Shown: positions 34,869-47,710, counted from the first letter of the stretch. The stretch: 64,000 nt of DNA from Bombella pluederhausensis (GCF_026385525.1 NZ_JANIDY010000002.1:248001-312000); one strand, 5' to 3'. The notes: generated by a model not told the origin, from the letters alone. Numbers and translations: made by a program.

Positions 34869-37800
34869 ATGAACGAACTCATGAAGATTCTCGGTCAGTC
34901 TGGGCAGTCAGGCACATTTGACCAGATTCGTATCCAGCTTGCTTCCAGCGAGCAGATCCGGTCATGGTCTTATGGCGAGATCAAAAAACCGGAAACGATC
35001 AACTACCGTACCTTCAAGCCGGAGCGTGATGGGCTGTTCTGTGCCCGTATCTTTGGCCCGACCAAGGATTACGAGTGCCTTTGCGGTAAGTATAAGCGGA
35101 TGAAGTTCCGTGGGATCGTCTGTGAGAAGTGCGGTGTCGAGGTGACACTGGCCAAGGTCCGCCGTGAGCGGATGGGCCATATCGACCTTGCTTCACCGGT
35201 TGCTCACATCTGGTTCCTGAAGTCCCTGCCGAGCCGCATTGCTACGATGCTGGACCTGCCGCTTAAGGATGTTGAGCCGGTCCTGTATTTCGAGAAGTTC
35301 CTTGTTCTTGATAAGGGCGTCTGCGAGTCTGATCAGGTTGAGTCCTACAAGCATGGCAAGCGCCGTGACCAGTATCTGCTGGACGAAATCCGCTGCGAGG
35401 AGCTGATGGATGAGTTCGCTGATGATGGTCTGGATGTCGGTATTGGTGCCGAAGCGATCAAGCGTGCTCTGTCCAGCTATGACTGGGGTCTGCCGAACGC
35501 GCAGGAAGCCGAGCTGAGCCGTGCCGCTCGTGAGCGTGGTGAGCCGGATCCGTTCGACTATGACGCCGAGGTGATGGAAGGCGATTCGGAAAAGACGATC
35601 ATGCGCAAGAAACTGCGCAAGGCGACTTCCGAAGCGGCTCGTAAGAAGCTGGTCAAGCGCCTTAAGATGGTCGAGTCCTTCGTGGAGAGCGGCGCCCGTC
35701 CGGAATGGATGATCATGGATATCGTGCCTGTGATTCCGCCGGAACTGCGTCCGCTTGTTCCGCTGGATGGTGGCCGTTTTGCTACGTCTGACCTGAATGA
35801 CCTGTATCGCCGTGTCATCAACCGTAACAATCGTCTGAAGCGGCTGATTGAGCTGCGTGCGCCGGACATCATTGTCCGTAACGAAAAGCGTATGTTGCAG
35901 GAAGCTGTTGATGCGCTGTTCGATAATGGTCGCCGTGGCCGTGCCATCACAGGGGCCAACAAGCGTCCACTGAAGTCCCTGTCTGACATGCTGAAGGGTA
36001 AGCAGGGTCGCTTCCGTCAGAACCTGCTCGGTAAGCGTGTGGACTATTCCGGCCGTTCCGTGATCGTGGTGGGGCCGGAGCTGAAGCTGCATCAGTGCGG
36101 TCTGCCCAAGAAGATGGCGCTGGAGCTGTTCAAGCCGTTCATCTATTCCAAGCTGGAAAAGTACGGTCACGCCACGACCATCAAGGCTGCAAAGCGGATG
36201 GTCGAGAAAGAGCGTCCGGAAGTCTGGGATATCCTCGAGGAGGTTATCCGTGAACATCCGGTGATGCTGAACCGTGCGCCGACCCTGCACCGTCTGGGTA
36301 TTCAGGCGTTCGAGCCGAGCCTCGTGGAAGGCAAGGCCATTCAGCTGCATCCGCTGGTCTGCACCGCCTTTAATGCGGACTTTGATGGTGACCAGATGGC
36401 TGTGCACGTGCCGCTTTCGCTGGAAGCCCAGCTGGAAGCCCGTGTGCTGATGATGTCCACCAACAACATCCTCAGCCCGGCTAACGGTAAGCCGATCATT
36501 GTGCCGTCTCAGGATATCGTGCTTGGCCTGTATTATCTGAGCCTTGAGGTGCCTGAATATCGCCTCACGCCGGATGAAGCCGAGATCAAGGATGGCAAGA
36601 TCATCAAGGCGGCTCCGCCGGCTTATGCTGCCGTAGCCGAGATTGAGGCTGCCCTGCTTTCCGGTGCTCTGAAGCTGCATGACAAGATTCGTCTGCGTCT
36701 GGATGCTCAGGATGAGGAAGGCAAGCCAGTTCGTCAGATGATTCTGACAACACCGGGTCGTGCTCTGATTGCTCAGATTCTGCCGAAGCATCCGGCCATT
36801 CCGTTCAGCCTGATCAACCGTCAGCTGACGAAGAAGCTGGTGTCTGACGTGATTGATACCGTGTATCGTCACTGTGGGCAGAAAGAGGCTGTCATTTTCT
36901 GTGACCGTCTCATGGCGCTTGGTTTCCGCCATGCTGCTAAGGCTGGTATCTCCTTCGGTAAGGACGACATGATCGTTCCAGCCGAGAAGACCACTCTGGT
37001 GAATAAGACGACCGAGGAGGTCAAGGAGTTTGAGCAGCAGTATCAGGAAGGTCTGATTACGGCTGGCGAGCGCTACAACAAGGTGGTGGATGCGTGGTCT
37101 CGTTGTACGGATGAAGTGCAGGCGGCCATGCTTAAGGAGATCTCCAAGCAGGTACCGGGTAAGCCAACAAACTCTGTCTGGATGATGAGCCACTCCGGGG
37201 CTCGTGGGTCACCGGCCCAGATGAAGCAGCTTGCCGGTATGCGTGGCCTGATGGTGAAGCCGTCTGGTGAGATTATCGAACAGCCGATCGTGGCCAACTT
37301 TAAAGAAGGTCTGTCGGTTCTCGATTACTTCACGTCCAGCCATGGTGCCCGTAAGGGTCTGGCCGATACGGCTCTGAAGACCGCCAACTCTGGTTACCTG
37401 ACACGCCGTCTTGTCGATGTGGCGCAGGACTGCATCATTACCGAAACGGATTGCGGTAGCGAGCGTGGTCTCGTTGTCCGTGCTGTGACGGATAGTGGTG
37501 AGGTCGTGGCCTCTCTGGCAGAGCGTGCTCTGGGGCGGACACTGTCTCAGGATGTGTTCCATCCGATGACGGGTGAGAAGCTGCTGGCTCGTAATCATCT
37601 TCTGGAAGAAGCTGATGTCGAGATGCTGGAAGGGGCCGGGATTGAAGCGGTTGAAATCCGTTCCGTTCTGACCTGTGACAGCAAGGCAGGCATCTGTGCC
37701 CACTGCTATGGCCGTGATCTGGCCCGTGGTACGCCGGTCAATATCGGTGAGGCCGTTGGTGTGATCGCTGCCCAGTCCATTGGTGAGCCGGGCACGCAGC

Positions 37801-39185
37801 TGACGATGCGTACCTTCCATATTGGTGGTGCGGCGACCCGTGGTGCTGAGCAGTCCATGGTCGAAGCCTTCCGTGACGGTAAGGTGACCATCCGTAACCG
37901 CAACGTGGTTCAGAACTCTCAGAATGTTCCTGTGGTCATGTCCCGGAACTGTGAGATTCTGCTCATTGACGAGACTGGTGCGGAGAAGGCCCGTTATCGT
38001 GTGCCTTACGGTGCTCGCCTGATGGTGTCCGAAGGTCAGGAGGTCAAGCGTGGTGACAAGATGGCAGAGTGGGATCCGTACACCCTGCCGATTATCACCG
38101 AGCAGTCCGGTACGGTCGAATATCAGGACCTGATCGACAGCATTACGCTGGTCGAGCGGGTTGACGAAGTGACTGGTCTGACGTCTCGCGTTGTTGTGGA
38201 CTACAAGCAAGCTACCAAGGGTGTGGACCTGCGCCCCCGCCTTCAGCTGAAGGATGCGGACGGTAATGTGGTTCGTCTCTCCAACGGTAATGAGGCCCGT
38301 TACTTCCTGTCTCCTGACAGTATTCTGTCCGTGGAAAATGGGGCTGTGGTTCATGCCGGTGACGTACTGGCACGTATCCCGCGTGAAGGCTCCAAGACCC
38401 GTGATATTACCGGTGGTCTGCCGCGTGTGGCTGAGCTGTTCGAGGCTCGCCGTCCGAAGGATCATGCGATCATTGCCGAAGGTGATGGCCGTATTGAGTT
38501 CGGTAAGGACTACAAGTCGAAGCGTTGTGTCATCGTGCATAACGATGAGACGGGTGAGCGGACAGATTATCTGATCCCCAAGGGCAAGCATATTTCCGTG
38601 CAGGAAGGTGACTTTGTTCAGAAGGGTGACCCGCTGGTGGATGGTCCTCGTGTGCCGCATGACATTCTCAAGGTCATGGGTATGGAGGCGCTGTCTGACT
38701 ATCTGGTTAACGAGATTCAGGACGTCTATCGTCTGCAGGGTGTGAAGATTAACGACAAGCACATTGAAGTGATTGTCCGTCAGATGCTGCAGAAGGTCGA
38801 AGTTCTGGAGCCGGGTGATTCCACTTACCTTATTGGTGAGACGGTTGACCGGCTTGAGTTCGAGCGGGATAACAAACTGCTTCTTGAGCAGGGACGTGAA
38901 CCCGCCAAGGGGATGCCGATCCTTCAGGGGATCACAAAAGCCTCTCTGCAGACGCAGTCCTTCATTTCTGCGGCTTCCTTCCAGGAGACCACACGCGTGC
39001 TTACCGATGCTGCCACATCTGGCAGAATCGACACGCTTGGCGGGCTGAAGGAAAACGTGATTGTGGGTCGTCTCATCCCGGCTGGTACGGGTGGGGCTAT
39101 GCGGCGCCTGCGTAATCTTGCAGCAGATCAGGCTCCGGCGCAGCTCTCTAAGGGGGCAGCCGAGGTAGAAGACGCTGCAGAGTAA
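34869..39185 (+). CDS. rpoC: DNA-directed RNA polymerase subunit beta'
   Basis: Largest RNA polymerase subunit, 1438 residues from ATG 34869 (MNELMKIL); an upstream in-frame start at 34854 is less likely. Zinc site 1 is [20 protein letters not shown]; the catalytic magnesium motif [12 protein letters not shown] has its three Asp at residues 504, 506 and 508. The second zinc site includes [13 protein letters not shown]. The bridge-helix/trigger-loop region has [20 protein letters not shown], and [18 protein letters not shown] follows. The C terminus is short and acidic. A long gap (rpsL leader) follows. Confidence 0.99.
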   Translation: MNELMKILGQSGQSGTFDQIRIQLASSEQIRSWSYGEIKKPETINYRTFKPERDGLFCARIFGPTKDYECLCGKYKRMKFRGIVCEKCGVEVTLAKVRRERMGHIDLASPVAHIWFLKSLPSRIATMLDLPLKDVEPVLYFEKFLVLDKGVCESDQVESYKHGKRRDQYLLDEIRCEELMDEFADDGLDVGIGAEAIKRALSSYDWGLPNAQEAELSRAARERGEPDPFDYDAEVMEGDSEKTIMRKKLRKATSEAARKKLVKRLKMVESFVESGARPEWMIMDIVPVIPPELRPLVPLDGGRFATSDLNDLYRRVINRNNRLKRLIELRAPDIIVRNEKRMLQEAVDALFDNGRRGRAITGANKRPLKSLSDMLKGKQGRFRQNLLGKRVDYSGRSVIVVGPELKLHQCGLPKKMALELFKPFIYSKLEKYGHATTIKAAKRMVEKERPEVWDILEEVIREHPVMLNRAPTLHRLGIQAFEPSLVEGKAIQLHPLVCTAFNADFDGDQMAVHVPLSLEAQLEARVLMMSTNNILSPANGKPIIVPSQDIVLGLYYLSLEVPEYRLTPDEAEIKDGKIIKAAPPAYAAVAEIEAALLSGALKLHDKIRLRLDAQDEEGKPVRQMILTTPGRALIAQILPKHPAIPFSLINRQLTKKLVSDVIDTVYRHCGQKEAVIFCDRLMALGFRHAAKAGISFGKDDMIVPAEKTTLVNKTTEEVKEFEQQYQEGLITAGERYNKVVDAWSRCTDEVQAAMLKEISKQVPGKPTNSVWMMSHSGARGSPAQMKQLAGMRGLMVKPSGEIIEQPIVANFKEGLSVLDYFTSSHGARKGLADTALKTANSGYLTRRLVDVAQDCIITETDCGSERGLVVRAVTDSGEVVASLAERALGRTLSQDVFHPMTGEKLLARNHLLEEADVEMLEGAGIEAVEIRSVLTCDSKAGICAHCYGRDLARGTPVNIGEAVGVIAAQSIGEPGTQLTMRTFHIGGAATRGAEQSMVEAFRDGKVTIRNRNVVQNSQNVPVVMSRNCEILLIDETGAEKARYRVPYGARLMVSEGQEVKRGDKMAEWDPYTLPIITEQSGTVEYQDLIDSITLVERVDEVTGLTSRVVVDYKQATKGVDLRPRLQLKDADGNVVRLSNGNEARYFLSPDSILSVENGAVVHAGDVLARIPREGSKTRDITGGLPRVAELFEARRPKDHAIIAEGDGRIEFGKDYKSKRCVIVHNDETGERTDYLIPKGKHISVQEGDFVQKGDPLVDGPRVPHDILKVMGMEALSDYLVNEIQDVYRLQGVKINDKHIEVIVRQMLQKVEVLEPGDSTYLIGETVDRLEFERDNKLLLEQGREPAKGMPILQGITKASLQTQSFISAASFQETTRVLTDAATSGRIDTLGGLKENVIVGRLIPAGTGGAMRRLRNLAADQAPAQLSKGAAEVEDAAE

Positions 39186-39509
39186 GGAATTCTGGCAGTC
39201 AGGCCTCTCCGCTACGGCAGAGAGGCTTGACTCTCAGGCCAACCCAACTTAGGGTTCGCGCCTTAGACAGTTCCCACCTGTTAAGGTGAAGGAATCGTCC
39301 CAGGATAAAAAATAGCGTCTGGTACTACTTTTGTTTCTTAGAAAAAAAGGTTAAGTCCAGAGGCAAGTAGCTTCGGGGGAGGGGAAGATTCTTTCCTTTC
39401 TTCTGTGCAATCGTGCGAAGACAGGCGGTTCAGCCGCGTGTCGGTTAGAACGGAATGTCGTGGTGAGGATTTTCCTCGCCAGCATATGGACAAGGATTGG
39501 GAAGGGCGC
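39186..39509 (+). promoter_or_regulatory. 324-base rpoC-rpsL gap: hairpins and rpsL leader
   Basis: No gene is seen here. A 12-bp hairpin after rpoC (GTCAGGCCTCTC 39198-39209 with GAGAGGCTTGAC 39220-39231) lacks a T run. Farther on are GCGG/CCGC around TTCA near 39425-39436 and, close to the start codon, GGTGAGGA (39462-39469) with TCCTCGCC (39473-39480) around TTT. The last sits 29 bases before the rpsL ATG and could modulate translation. Promoter elements are not clear; TTAAGG and an A-rich stretch near 39280-39313 are weak candidates. Confidence 0.45.
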
Positions 39510-39881
39510 ATGCCGACCATCAACCAGTTGATCGCAAAGGGCCGGGAGCCGGCCGCGAAGCGGAACAAGGTTCCTGCTCTGCAGGGATGTCCGCAGAAGC
39601 GTGGTGTTTGCACACGTGTTTATACTGTAACGCCGAAGAAACCGAACTCCGCCCTGCGTAAGGTCGCCAAAGTGCGTCTGACCAACGGGTATGAGGTGGT
39701 GAGCTATATTCCGGGTGAAGGTCATAACCTTCAGGAACATAGCGTTGTTCTGATCCGTGGTGGTCGCGTGAAGGATCTTCCCGGTGTGCGTTACCACATT
39801 CTTCGTGGTGTGCTGGATACGCAGGGTATCGCAAAACGCCGTCAGCGCCGTTCGCTGTATGGCGCCAAGCGGCCGAAATAA
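39510..39881 (+). CDS. rpsL: 30S ribosomal protein S12
   Basis: Decoding-centre protein, 123 residues from ATG 39510 ([13 protein letters not shown]) with GGGAAGGG just upstream; the frame is open to 39405 but that part is leader. The conserved [17 protein letters not shown] and [13 protein letters not shown] loops carry lysines at the positions that give streptomycin sensitivity. First gene of the str cluster. Confidence 0.98.
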   Translation: MPTINQLIAKGREPAAKRNKVPALQGCPQKRGVCTRVYTVTPKKPNSALRKVAKVRLTNGYEVVSYIPGEGHNLQEHSVVLIRGGRVKDLPGVRYHILRGVLDTQGIAKRRQRRSLYGAKRPK

Positions 39882-40370
<489 letters not shown>

Positions 40371-40389
40371 TATTACCAGTAATAGGGCT

Positions 40390-40467
40390 TCTGGCCACAT
40401 TCCGGTTTTCCGAGTGGCCAGCATGAAGTTTCAGTCATACCTCTGACCCTCGCCGGGTCAGGGTTTT
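40390..40467 (+). promoter_or_regulatory. Two hairpins in the rpsG-tuf gap
   Basis: CTGGCCAC pairs with GTGGCCAG (40390-40422 area), followed by CTGACCC (40443-40449) with GGGTCAG (40455-40461), loop TCGCC, then GGTTTT. The second resembles a weak terminator or attenuator 17 bases before the tuf start. The gap is where fusA would be expected. Confidence 0.5.
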
Positions 40468-40478
40468 GGAGAGAGACG

Positions 40479-41669
<1,191 letters not shown>

Positions 41670-41695
41670 GTCCCTGCTGACTTCGGAACTTGGTG

Positions 41696-41742
41696 CCCCG
41701 GTCGAAATTTTTTCGGCCGGGGTTCCATTTCTAAGAGAAATG
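41696..41742 (+). terminator. Terminator-like hairpin and dyad between tuf and rpsJ
   Basis: CCCCGGTCG (41696-41704) pairs with CGGCCGGGG (41714-41722), one G-U, around a T-rich loop; TTCCATTT follows. Immediately after, CATTTCT-AAG-AGAAATG (41726-41742) is a perfect 7-3-7 repeat. The first may end tuf transcripts; the second lies in the S10 operon leader. Confidence 0.5.
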
Positions 41743-41782
41743 CAGTAGGACGGCATCCGGTTTATTAAGGATGAAGTGAAAC

Positions 41783-42091
41783 ATGGACGACCAGAACATC
41801 CGCATTCGCCTCAAAGCGTATGATCATCGCGTGCTGGATAACAGCACGAAAGAGATCGTCAATACGGCGAAGCGTACGGGTGCGCGGGTTCGGGGTCCTA
41901 TCCCCCTGCCGACGCATATTGCCCGGTTTACTGTGAATCGTTCACCGCATGTGGATAAGAAAAGCCGCGAACAGTTCGAGATGAGAACTCACCGCCGGCT
42001 GCTCGACATTGTCGAGCCGACCCCGCAGACCGTGGACGCCCTCATGAAGCTCGATCTCGCCGCTGGCGTAGATGTCGAGATTAAACTCTAA
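41783..42091 (+). CDS. rpsJ: 30S ribosomal protein S10
   Basis: Small-subunit head protein, also the NusE transcription antitermination factor. The 102 residues include [20 protein letters not shown], the loop [20 protein letters not shown] and the C-terminal [20 protein letters not shown]. First gene of the S10 operon; rplC starts 10 bases after its stop. Confidence 0.98.
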   Translation: MDDQNIRIRLKAYDHRVLDNSTKEIVNTAKRTGARVRGPIPLPTHIARFTVNRSPHVDKKSREQFEMRTHRRLLDIVEPTPQTVDALMKLDLAAGVDVEIKL

Positions 42092-42101
42092 GGTCCAGAC
42101 G

Positions 42102-42785
42102 ATGCGTACCGGATTGATTGCAAAAAAGCTGGGGATGACCCGGCTCTTTAAAGAAGACGGCACACATGTGCCGGTGACGGTGCTGCACCTTGACAATGTT
42201 GAGGTTGTGGATGCCCGTACACAGGAGCGTGATGGCTATACGGCTGTTCAGCTCGGTATGGGGGCTGCAAAGGCCAAGCACGTCACAAAAGCGAACCGTG
42301 GGCATTTTGCCCGTGTGAAGGTTGAGCCCAAGAAGAAGCTGGCCGAGTTCCGTGTGGCAGAAGATGCTGTGCTGGAGCCGGGGACAAAGCTTTCTGCTGC
42401 CCACTTTGTGGTTGGTCAGAAGGTGGACGTCACGGGCCGTAGCAAGGGTAAAGGTTTTGCTGGTGTTATGAAGCGCCACAACTTTGCCGGGCTTGAAGCA
42501 ACACACGGTGTGTCCATCAGTCACCGTTCTCACGGCTCTACAGGTCAGCGCCAGGATCCTGGCAAGGTCTTCAAGGGCAAGAAGATGGCTGGTCACCTTG
42601 GTGACAAGCGTGTGACAACACAAAACCTCGAAATTGCTGCTGTGGATGAGGAGCGTAACCTGATTATGGTGCGCGGTGCTATCCCAGGTGCCAAGAACAG
42701 TGTTGTTCTGGTTCGCGATGCAATCAAGAAGGCCCGTAATGCGGACGCGCCATATCCGGCAGCGACCGTTGAGGCCGCCGGGTGA
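42102..42785 (+). CDS. rplC: 50S ribosomal protein L3
   Basis: Early-assembly 23S rRNA-binding protein near the peptidyl-transferase centre, 227 residues from ATG 42102 ([20 protein letters not shown]). The in-frame extension to 42072 overlaps rpsJ and is not family-like. [17 protein letters not shown] and [20 protein letters not shown] are the conserved loop; the Gln in GQRQDPG is the usual methylation site. Confidence 0.98.
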   Translation: MRTGLIAKKLGMTRLFKEDGTHVPVTVLHLDNVEVVDARTQERDGYTAVQLGMGAAKAKHVTKANRGHFARVKVEPKKKLAEFRVAEDAVLEPGTKLSAAHFVVGQKVDVTGRSKGKGFAGVMKRHNFAGLEATHGVSISHRSHGSTGQRQDPGKVFKGKKMAGHLGDKRVTTQNLEIAAVDEERNLIMVRGAIPGAKNSVVLVRDAIKKARNADAPYPAATVEAAG

Positions 42786-42790
42786 GGGAT

Positions 42791-43405
42791 ATGGAATACG
42801 ATATCAAAACCCTCGAAAACGGAAGTGCCGGCAAAGTCGCACTGCCGAAAGAGATTTTCGGGATTGTCCCCCGCAAGGACATCATGGCCCGCGTTGTGAA
42901 CTGGCAGCTCGCCAAGCGTCGCGCTGGTACGCATGCAACTCTGGGTAGGGGCGTCGTCTCCGGTACGACCAAGAAGCCCTATCGTCAGAAGGGAACAGGT
43001 TCTGCTCGTCAGGGTTCTCTGAGGGCGCCTCAGTTCCGTACTGGTGGTGTGGTGCATGGGCCGGTTGTGCGTGATCATGGCTTTGACCTGCCGAAGAAGG
43101 TGCGTCGTCTTGGGCTGCGTTCCGCCGTGTCTCAGAAGGCCTCCGAAGGCAAGCTGATCATCCTTAAGGATCTGGCTGGCGTTGAGAAGACCCGTGAAGC
43201 TGCAGCTCGTCTGAAAGCTCTTGGTTGCTCCTCCGCTCTGATCGTGGATAAAGTGGCTGACCAGCCGTTTGCCCGTGCGATTGCCAATCTGCCGAAGATT
43301 GATCTCCTGCCCACAATCGGGGCCAATGTTTACGATATTCTCAAGCATGATGTGCTGGTGATTACCCACGCTGCTCTTGAGGGTCTCAAGGAGCGTCTGG
43401 CATGA
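42791..43405 (+). CDS. rplD: 50S ribosomal protein L4
   Basis: Lines the exit tunnel and in some bacteria represses the S10 operon. 204 residues from ATG 42791 ([19 protein letters not shown]); a GTG at 42782 overlapping the rplC stop would add three. The conserved tunnel extension reads [20 protein letters not shown], close to the macrolide-resistance hot spot, without visible change. Overlaps rplW by four bases (ATGA). Confidence 0.97.
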   Translation: MEYDIKTLENGSAGKVALPKEIFGIVPRKDIMARVVNWQLAKRRAGTHATLGRGVVSGTTKKPYRQKGTGSARQGSLRAPQFRTGGVVHGPVVRDHGFDLPKKVRRLGLRSAVSQKASEGKLIILKDLAGVEKTREAAARLKALGCSSALIVDKVADQPFARAIANLPKIDLLPTIGANVYDILKHDVLVITHAALEGLKERLA

Positions 43406-43743
43406 CAACGAAAACAGTTCTGAATGCACGTAAGGCGGCTGCTAGCCTGTCTCAGGAAGCTCTGTTTGATGTGCTGCGTGCACCGCTGATCACTGAAAAG
43501 GCAACTCTGCTTTCTGAAAAGAATCAGGTTGTGTTCAAGGTGGCTCTGGAAGCAACAAAGCCGCAGATCAAGGTCGCTGTTGAGAAGCTTTTCAACGTGA
43601 AGGTTGCTGGTGTCAGCACCCTGATCCAGAAAGGCAAGACAAAGCGCGTCAAAGGTCGTCCAGGTCGCCGTTCTGACATCAAGAAGGCGTATGTCCAGCT
43701 TGCTGAAGGTCAGTCCATTGACCTCACAGCGAAGCTTGGTTGA
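43402..43743 (+). CDS. rplW: 50S ribosomal protein L23
   Basis: Sits at the tunnel exit and docks signal recognition particle and trigger factor. 113 residues; the N-terminal 20 or so are a variable extension before the core [20 protein letters not shown]. The C-terminal part has [20 protein letters not shown]. Translationally coupled to rplD through the ATGA overlap. Confidence 0.97.
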   Translation: MTTKTVLNARKAAASLSQEALFDVLRAPLITEKATLLSEKNQVVFKVALEATKPQIKVAVEKLFNVKVAGVSTLIQKGKTKRVKGRPGRRSDIKKAYVQLAEGQSIDLTAKLG

Positions 43744-43761
43744 CGCGCGGGGTAAGATACC

Positions 43762-44592
43762 ATGGCATTGAAGCACTTTAATCCCACGACACCAAGCACT
43801 CGTGGCACCGTGCTGATTGACCGGAGCGAGCTCTGGAAGGGCAAGCCCGTCAAGCAGCTTACGGAAGGCAAGAATAAGACTGGTGGCCGTAATAACTACG
43901 GGCGTACGACTGTGCGCTTCCGTGGTGGCGGGCATAAGCAGTCCTACCGTTATGTTGATTTCAAGCGTCGTAAGTTCGATGTTGTCGGCACGGTTGAGCG
44001 TCTGGAATATGACCCGAACCGTACGGCTTTCATCGCGCTGATCCGTTATGAAGATGGTGAGCTGGCCTATATTCTGGCTCCTCAGCGTGTGAAGGCTGGT
44101 GACCGTGTGGTTGCCGCTCATCATGCCGATGTTCGTCCGGGTAACGCCATGCCGCTGGCCTCCATGCCGGTTGGTACGATCATCCACAACATCGAGCTGA
44201 AGCCCGGTGCTGGTGGTAAGCTTGCTCGCTCCGCTGGGAACTACGCCCAGCTCGTGGGTAAGGATGCTGGCTACGCTCAGATCAAGCTGCAGTCCGGTGA
44301 GCTGCGCATCGTTCGCGCCGAATGCATGGCAACTGTTGGTGCGGTTTCAAACCCGGACAACATGAACCAGCATTTTGGTAAGGCTGGTCGCCGCCGCTGG
44401 ATGGGCCGCCGTCCGCATAACCGTGGTGTGGTCATGAACCCGGTTGACCATCCGCATGGTGGTGGTGAGGGACGTACCTCTGGTGGTCGTCATCCTGTCA
44501 CACCGTGGGGTGTGCCGACCAAGGGTTACAAGACCCGTACCAACAAGAAGACGGACAGCCTGATTATCCGTCGTCGTAAAACCGGCAAGTAA
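43762..44592 (+). CDS. rplB: 50S ribosomal protein L2
   Basis: Highly conserved protein needed for subunit joining and peptidyl transfer, 276 residues. Conserved features are [40 protein letters not shown] and the C-terminal [20 protein letters not shown], whose His contributes to the peptidyl-transferase region. It begins 18 bases after rplW. Confidence 0.99.
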   Translation: MALKHFNPTTPSTRGTVLIDRSELWKGKPVKQLTEGKNKTGGRNNYGRTTVRFRGGGHKQSYRYVDFKRRKFDVVGTVERLEYDPNRTAFIALIRYEDGELAYILAPQRVKAGDRVVAAHHADVRPGNAMPLASMPVGTIIHNIELKPGAGGKLARSAGNYAQLVGKDAGYAQIKLQSGELRIVRAECMATVGAVSNPDNMNQHFGKAGRRRWMGRRPHNRGVVMNPVDHPHGGGEGRTSGGRHPVTPWGVPTKGYKTRTNKKTDSLIIRRRKTGK

Positions 44593-44608
44593 GAGAGGGG
44601 CATAGAAG

Positions 44609-44887
44609 ATGGCACGTTCCGTCTGGAAAGGCCCGTTCGTCGACGGGTATCTGTTTGGCAAGGCTGAGAAGGCCCGTGCATCGGGCCGGAATGAGGTGAT
44701 CAAGATTTGGTCCCGTCGTTCCACCATCCTGCCGCAGTTCGTCGGGCTGACGTTCGGCGTCTATAATGGTCAGAAGTTCCTGCCTGTGCAGGTTACGGAG
44801 CATATGGTTGGTCATAAGTTCGGTGAGTTCTCACCCACACGCACTTATACCGGTCATGGTTCCGATAAGAAGTCGAAGCGAGGCTGA
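44609..44887 (+). CDS. rpsS: 30S ribosomal protein S19
   Basis: Head protein forming a complex with S13. The 92 residues read [20 protein letters not shown] at the start and [19 protein letters not shown] near the end, standard for the family. AGAGAGGGG lies upstream. rplV follows two bases after the stop. Confidence 0.98.
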   Translation: MARSVWKGPFVDGYLFGKAEKARASGRNEVIKIWSRRSTILPQFVGLTFGVYNGQKFLPVQVTEHMVGHKFGEFSPTRTYTGHGSDKKSKRG

Positions 44888-44889
44888 GC

Positions 44890-45315
44890 ATGAGTAAGCC
44901 TAAGCATATCCGTACCCTGGCTGATACAGAAGCACAGGCTGTTGCCCGCAACATCCGTGTTAGCCCGCGTAAGCTGAACCTGGTTGCTGCTACGATTCGC
45001 AATCAGCCGGCTGGCAAGGCCATTGCTGCGCTGACGTTCTCACGTCGCCGTATTGCCCAGCAGGTCAAGAAGGCTCTTGAGAGTGCCGTGGCCAACGCAG
45101 AAAACAATCATCAGCTTGATGTTGACAAGCTGGTGGTGAAGACTGCTGAGGTTGGCAAGTCTATCGTGATGAAACGCTTCCATGCACGTGGCCGTGGCCG
45201 TTCTGCTCGTGTTGAGAAGTTTTTCAGCCACCTGAAGATTGTTGTTGCTGAGCGTGCCGAGGTTGAAGAAGCCCCGAAGGCCGGCAAGAACTCCAAAGAG
45301 CAGAAGGCAGCCTGA
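44890..45315 (+). CDS. rplV: 50S ribosomal protein L22
   Basis: Binds all domains of 23S rRNA; its beta-hairpin reaches into the exit tunnel. 141 residues, longer than the 110-residue E. coli form through an N-terminal extension and a Lys/Glu/Ala-rich C-terminal tail of about 15 residues. Core blocks are [20 protein letters not shown] and [20 protein letters not shown]. Confidence 0.97.
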   Translation: MSKPKHIRTLADTEAQAVARNIRVSPRKLNLVAATIRNQPAGKAIAALTFSRRRIAQQVKKALESAVANAENNHQLDVDKLVVKTAEVGKSIVMKRFHARGRGRSARVEKFFSHLKIVVAERAEVEEAPKAGKNSKEQKAA

Positions 45316-45318
45316 TCT

Positions 45319-45996
45319 ATGGGACATAAGGTTAATCCGATCGGGCTTCGGCTCGGTGTCAATCGTACATGGGACAGCCGCTGGTATGCAGGTGGGGACT
45401 ATGCCCGTCTGCTGCACGAAGACCTGAAGCTGCGCTCTTTCCTGCGCAAGAAGCTCTCCGGTGCTGGTGTTTCCCGTGTGGTTATTGAGCGTCCGGCCAA
45501 GAAGCCGCGCGTGACGATCTATGCAGCACGTCCCGGTGTGATCATTGGTAAGAAGGGTCAGGACATTGACGCTCTGCGCAAGACCCTGAGTGCCATGGCC
45601 AAGACCGATGTTGCTCTGAACATCGTTGAGATCCGCAAGCCGGAAATTGATGCGACTCTGGTGGCAGACAACATTGCCCAGCAGCTGGAACGTCGTGTTG
45701 CTTTCCGTCGCGCCATGAAGCGCTCCATCCAGTCCGCTATGCGTCTGGGTGCCCAGGGCATTCGTGTGACCTGCAGCGGGCGTCTTGGTGGTGCTGAGAT
45801 CGCTCGTGACGAGCAGTATCGTGAGGGTCGCGTACCGCTGCATACACTGCGTGCCGACATTGATTATGGGACTTCCACAGCGCACACCACTTACGGTTCC
45901 TGCGGCGTGAAGGTCTGGATCTTCAAGGGTGAGATCCTGGCTCACGACCCGATGGCTCAGGACCGTCGTGCTGCGGAGCAGGCTCCTCAGCGTTAA
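45319..45996 (+). CDS. rpsC: 30S ribosomal protein S3
   Basis: MRNA-entry protein with helicase activity, 225 residues. The KH domain is visible in [20 protein letters not shown]; the C-terminal domain has [20 protein letters not shown]-like sequence ([20 protein letters not shown]) and [12 protein letters not shown]. It starts three bases after rplV. A terminator-like hairpin follows immediately. Confidence 0.98.
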   Translation: MGHKVNPIGLRLGVNRTWDSRWYAGGDYARLLHEDLKLRSFLRKKLSGAGVSRVVIERPAKKPRVTIYAARPGVIIGKKGQDIDALRKTLSAMAKTDVALNIVEIRKPEIDATLVADNIAQQLERRVAFRRAMKRSIQSAMRLGAQGIRVTCSGRLGGAEIARDEQYREGRVPLHTLRADIDYGTSTAHTTYGSCGVKVWIFKGEILAHDPMAQDRRAAEQAPQR

Positions 45997-45998
45997 GG

Positions 45999-46022
45999 GG
46001 CGGGGGATTTCCCCCGTCTTTT
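45999..46022 (+). terminator. Terminator-like hairpin inside the S10 operon (rpsC-rplP)
   Basis: GGCGGGGG (45999-46006) pairs with CCCCCGTC (46011-46018), one G-U, loop ATTT, followed by four T. It begins two bases after the rpsC stop and would lower expression of rplP and later genes unless antitermination occurs. Confidence 0.6.
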
Positions 46023-46054
46023 ATCCGAGGTGCTTGATGTGAGGATAGAAAATC

Positions 46055-46471
46055 ATGCTTTCTCCAAAGCGGACAAAGTTTCGTAAGGCCCATAAGGGCC
46101 GTATTCATGGGATGGCCAAGGGCGGTACGCAGCTGAATTTCGGTGCGTATGGCCTGAAGGCTCTGGAGCCGGAGCGTATTACCGCTCGCCAGATCGAGGC
46201 CTCCCGTCGCGCCATTACCCGCGCTATGAAGCGTGCTGGTCGTGTCTGGATTCGGATTTTTCCGGATACTCCGGTCTCGACAAAGCCCGCAGAAGTGCGT
46301 ATGGGTTCCGGTAAAGGTAACCCCGAATACTGGGCAGCCCGCGTAAAGCCGGGCCGTATCCTTTTCGAGATCGAAGGGGTTCCGCCGGAGGTTGCCCGCT
46401 TGGCTCTTAGCTTGGCTGCTGCGAAGCTGCCGATCAAGACCAAGTTCATTCAGCGTATCGGGGAGGCTTGA
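46055..46471 (+). CDS. rplP: 50S ribosomal protein L16
   Basis: Contacts the A-site tRNA elbow and 5S rRNA, 138 residues. Conserved sequence [20 protein letters not shown], then [20 protein letters not shown] containing the loop near the peptidyl-transferase centre. GAGGA lies upstream of the ATG. The stop is three bases before the rpmC ATG. Confidence 0.98.
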   Translation: MLSPKRTKFRKAHKGRIHGMAKGGTQLNFGAYGLKALEPERITARQIEASRRAITRAMKRAGRVWIRIFPDTPVSTKPAEVRMGSGKGNPEYWAARVKPGRILFEIEGVPPEVARLALSLAAAKLPIKTKFIQRIGEA

Positions 46472-46473
46472 GA

Positions 46474-46710
46474 ATGGCTGAGACGACCTATAAGGTTGCC
46501 GAGCTGCGCGCAAAGAGCGAGGATGAGCTTAAGGCTCTCCTGCTGGATCTGAAGCGTGAGCAGATTAACCAGCGTTTCTCTGCGGCTACAGGCCAGTCCG
46601 AGAACACCAGCCGTGTTAGGATCGTGCGTCGTGCTGTCGCTCGTATTAAGACATTGCTGAACCAGTCGAAGAACCGTGCGGGCGCAAAAACGTCCGCCGC
46701 TAAGTCCTGA
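46474..46710 (+). CDS. rpmC: 50S ribosomal protein L29
   Basis: Small tunnel-exit protein, 78 residues from ATG 46474 with GGGAGG upstream (an in-frame upstream codon at 46468 overlaps rplP). The two-helix hairpin [20 protein letters not shown] and [13 protein letters not shown] is clear; a short Ala/Lys tail follows. Confidence 0.95.
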   Translation: MAETTYKVAELRAKSEDELKALLLDLKREQINQRFSAATGQSENTSRVRIVRRAVARIKTLLNQSKNRAGAKTSAAKS

Positions 46711-46723
46711 GAGGAGACGGACG

Positions 46724-46999
46724 ATGCCAAGGCGCGTCCTGACAGGGCGAGTGACAAGCGATAAGATGGACAAGACGGTAACCGTTCTTGTTGATCGTCG
46801 CGTGATGCACCCGCTCTACAAGAAGTTTATCCGCCGTTCCAAGAAGTATGCAGCGCACGATGATGCCAATGCATGCAAGATTGGTGATGTGGTTCGCATC
46901 GTTGAATGCGCTCCGCTCTCCAAGCGTAAGACATGGACGGTCATTTCCCGCAACGGAGTTGATGTTGCTGATGCGACCTCGACTTCTGTCGGCGCATAA
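46724..46999 (+). CDS. rpsQ: 30S ribosomal protein S17
   Basis: Primary 16S rRNA-binding OB-fold protein, 91 residues from ATG 46724 ([20 protein letters not shown]), preceded by [27 protein letters not shown] and [17 protein letters not shown] are conserved. Last gene of the classical S10 operon; spc operon genes follow after 12 bases without a promoter gap. Confidence 0.97.
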   Translation: MPRRVLTGRVTSDKMDKTVTVLVDRRVMHPLYKKFIRRSKKYAAHDDANACKIGDVVRIVECAPLSKRKTWTVISRNGVDVADATSTSVGA

Positions 47000-47011
47000 G
47001 GGGGTAGACAC

Positions 47012-47380
47012 ATGATTCATCCCGAGACCAACCTTGACGTAGCTGATAACTCCGGCGCACGTCGGGTGCAGTGCATCAAAGTGCTGGGTGGCTCCAAGAG
47101 GAAGACCGCCTCGGTCGGCGACATCATTGTCGTATCCGTCAAGGAAGCGATCCCCCGCGGTAAGGTGAAGAAGGGTGACGTCCATCAGGCCGTCATCGTT
47201 CGTACCTCTTATCCGGTGCGTCGTGCTGATGGCTCTGCCATTCGCTTTGACCGGAATGCTGCCGTCCTGCTGAACAAGCAGCAGGAGCCGATTGGTACGC
47301 GTATTTTTGGCCCGGTTGTTCGTGAGCTGCGCGCCCGCAAGTTCATGAAGATCATCTCCCTGGCTCCGGAGGTGCTGTAA
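47012..47380 (+). CDS. rplN: 50S ribosomal protein L14
   Basis: Intersubunit-bridge protein, 122 residues, [20 protein letters not shown] to [12 protein letters not shown]. Conserved [12 protein letters not shown] and [16 protein letters not shown] are present. Its TAA shares one base with the rplX ATG. Confidence 0.98.
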   Translation: MIHPETNLDVADNSGARRVQCIKVLGGSKRKTASVGDIIVVSVKEAIPRGKVKKGDVHQAVIVRTSYPVRRADGSAIRFDRNAAVLLNKQQEPIGTRIFGPVVRELRARKFMKIISLAPEVL

Positions 47381-47700
47381 TGGCTGCACGTATCAAAAAA
47401 GGTGATCAGGTTCTGGTCCTGACAGGACGTTCCTGCGGTGTGCGTGGGGAAGTCCTCTCTGTCCTGCCGAAGGTGGAGAAGGCTGTTGTTCGTGGCGTGG
47501 CTGTTGCCAAGCGTCACACAAAGCCGAACCGCATGGGCGAGGGTGGCGGCATCATTGAGCGTGAGATGCCGATTCATCTGTCCAATCTGAAGCTGATCGA
47601 CCCGAAAAGTGGCAAGCCGACCCGTGTTGGCTTCCGTGTTCTGGAAGATGGTCGCAAAGTCCGTGTCGCTAAGGTGACCGGCGAAGTGATCGAAGGCTGA
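47380..47700 (+). CDS. rplX: 50S ribosomal protein L24
   Basis: Assembly initiator at the tunnel exit, 106 residues. The KOW motif region is [20 protein letters not shown], followed by [20 protein letters not shown]. Overlaps rplN by one base, and rplE starts 10 bases downstream. Confidence 0.97.
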   Translation: MAARIKKGDQVLVLTGRSCGVRGEVLSVLPKVEKAVVRGVAVAKRHTKPNRMGEGGGIIEREMPIHLSNLKLIDPKSGKPTRVGFRVLEDGRKVRVAKVTGEVIEG

Positions 47701-47710
47701 GGAGCGAACG

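Noticed and set aside
35193-38762. 666- and 517-residue minus-strand open frames within rpoC
   Set aside because: Sense codons of rpoC avoid the triplets that would give stops in this antisense frame; no independent coding evidence.
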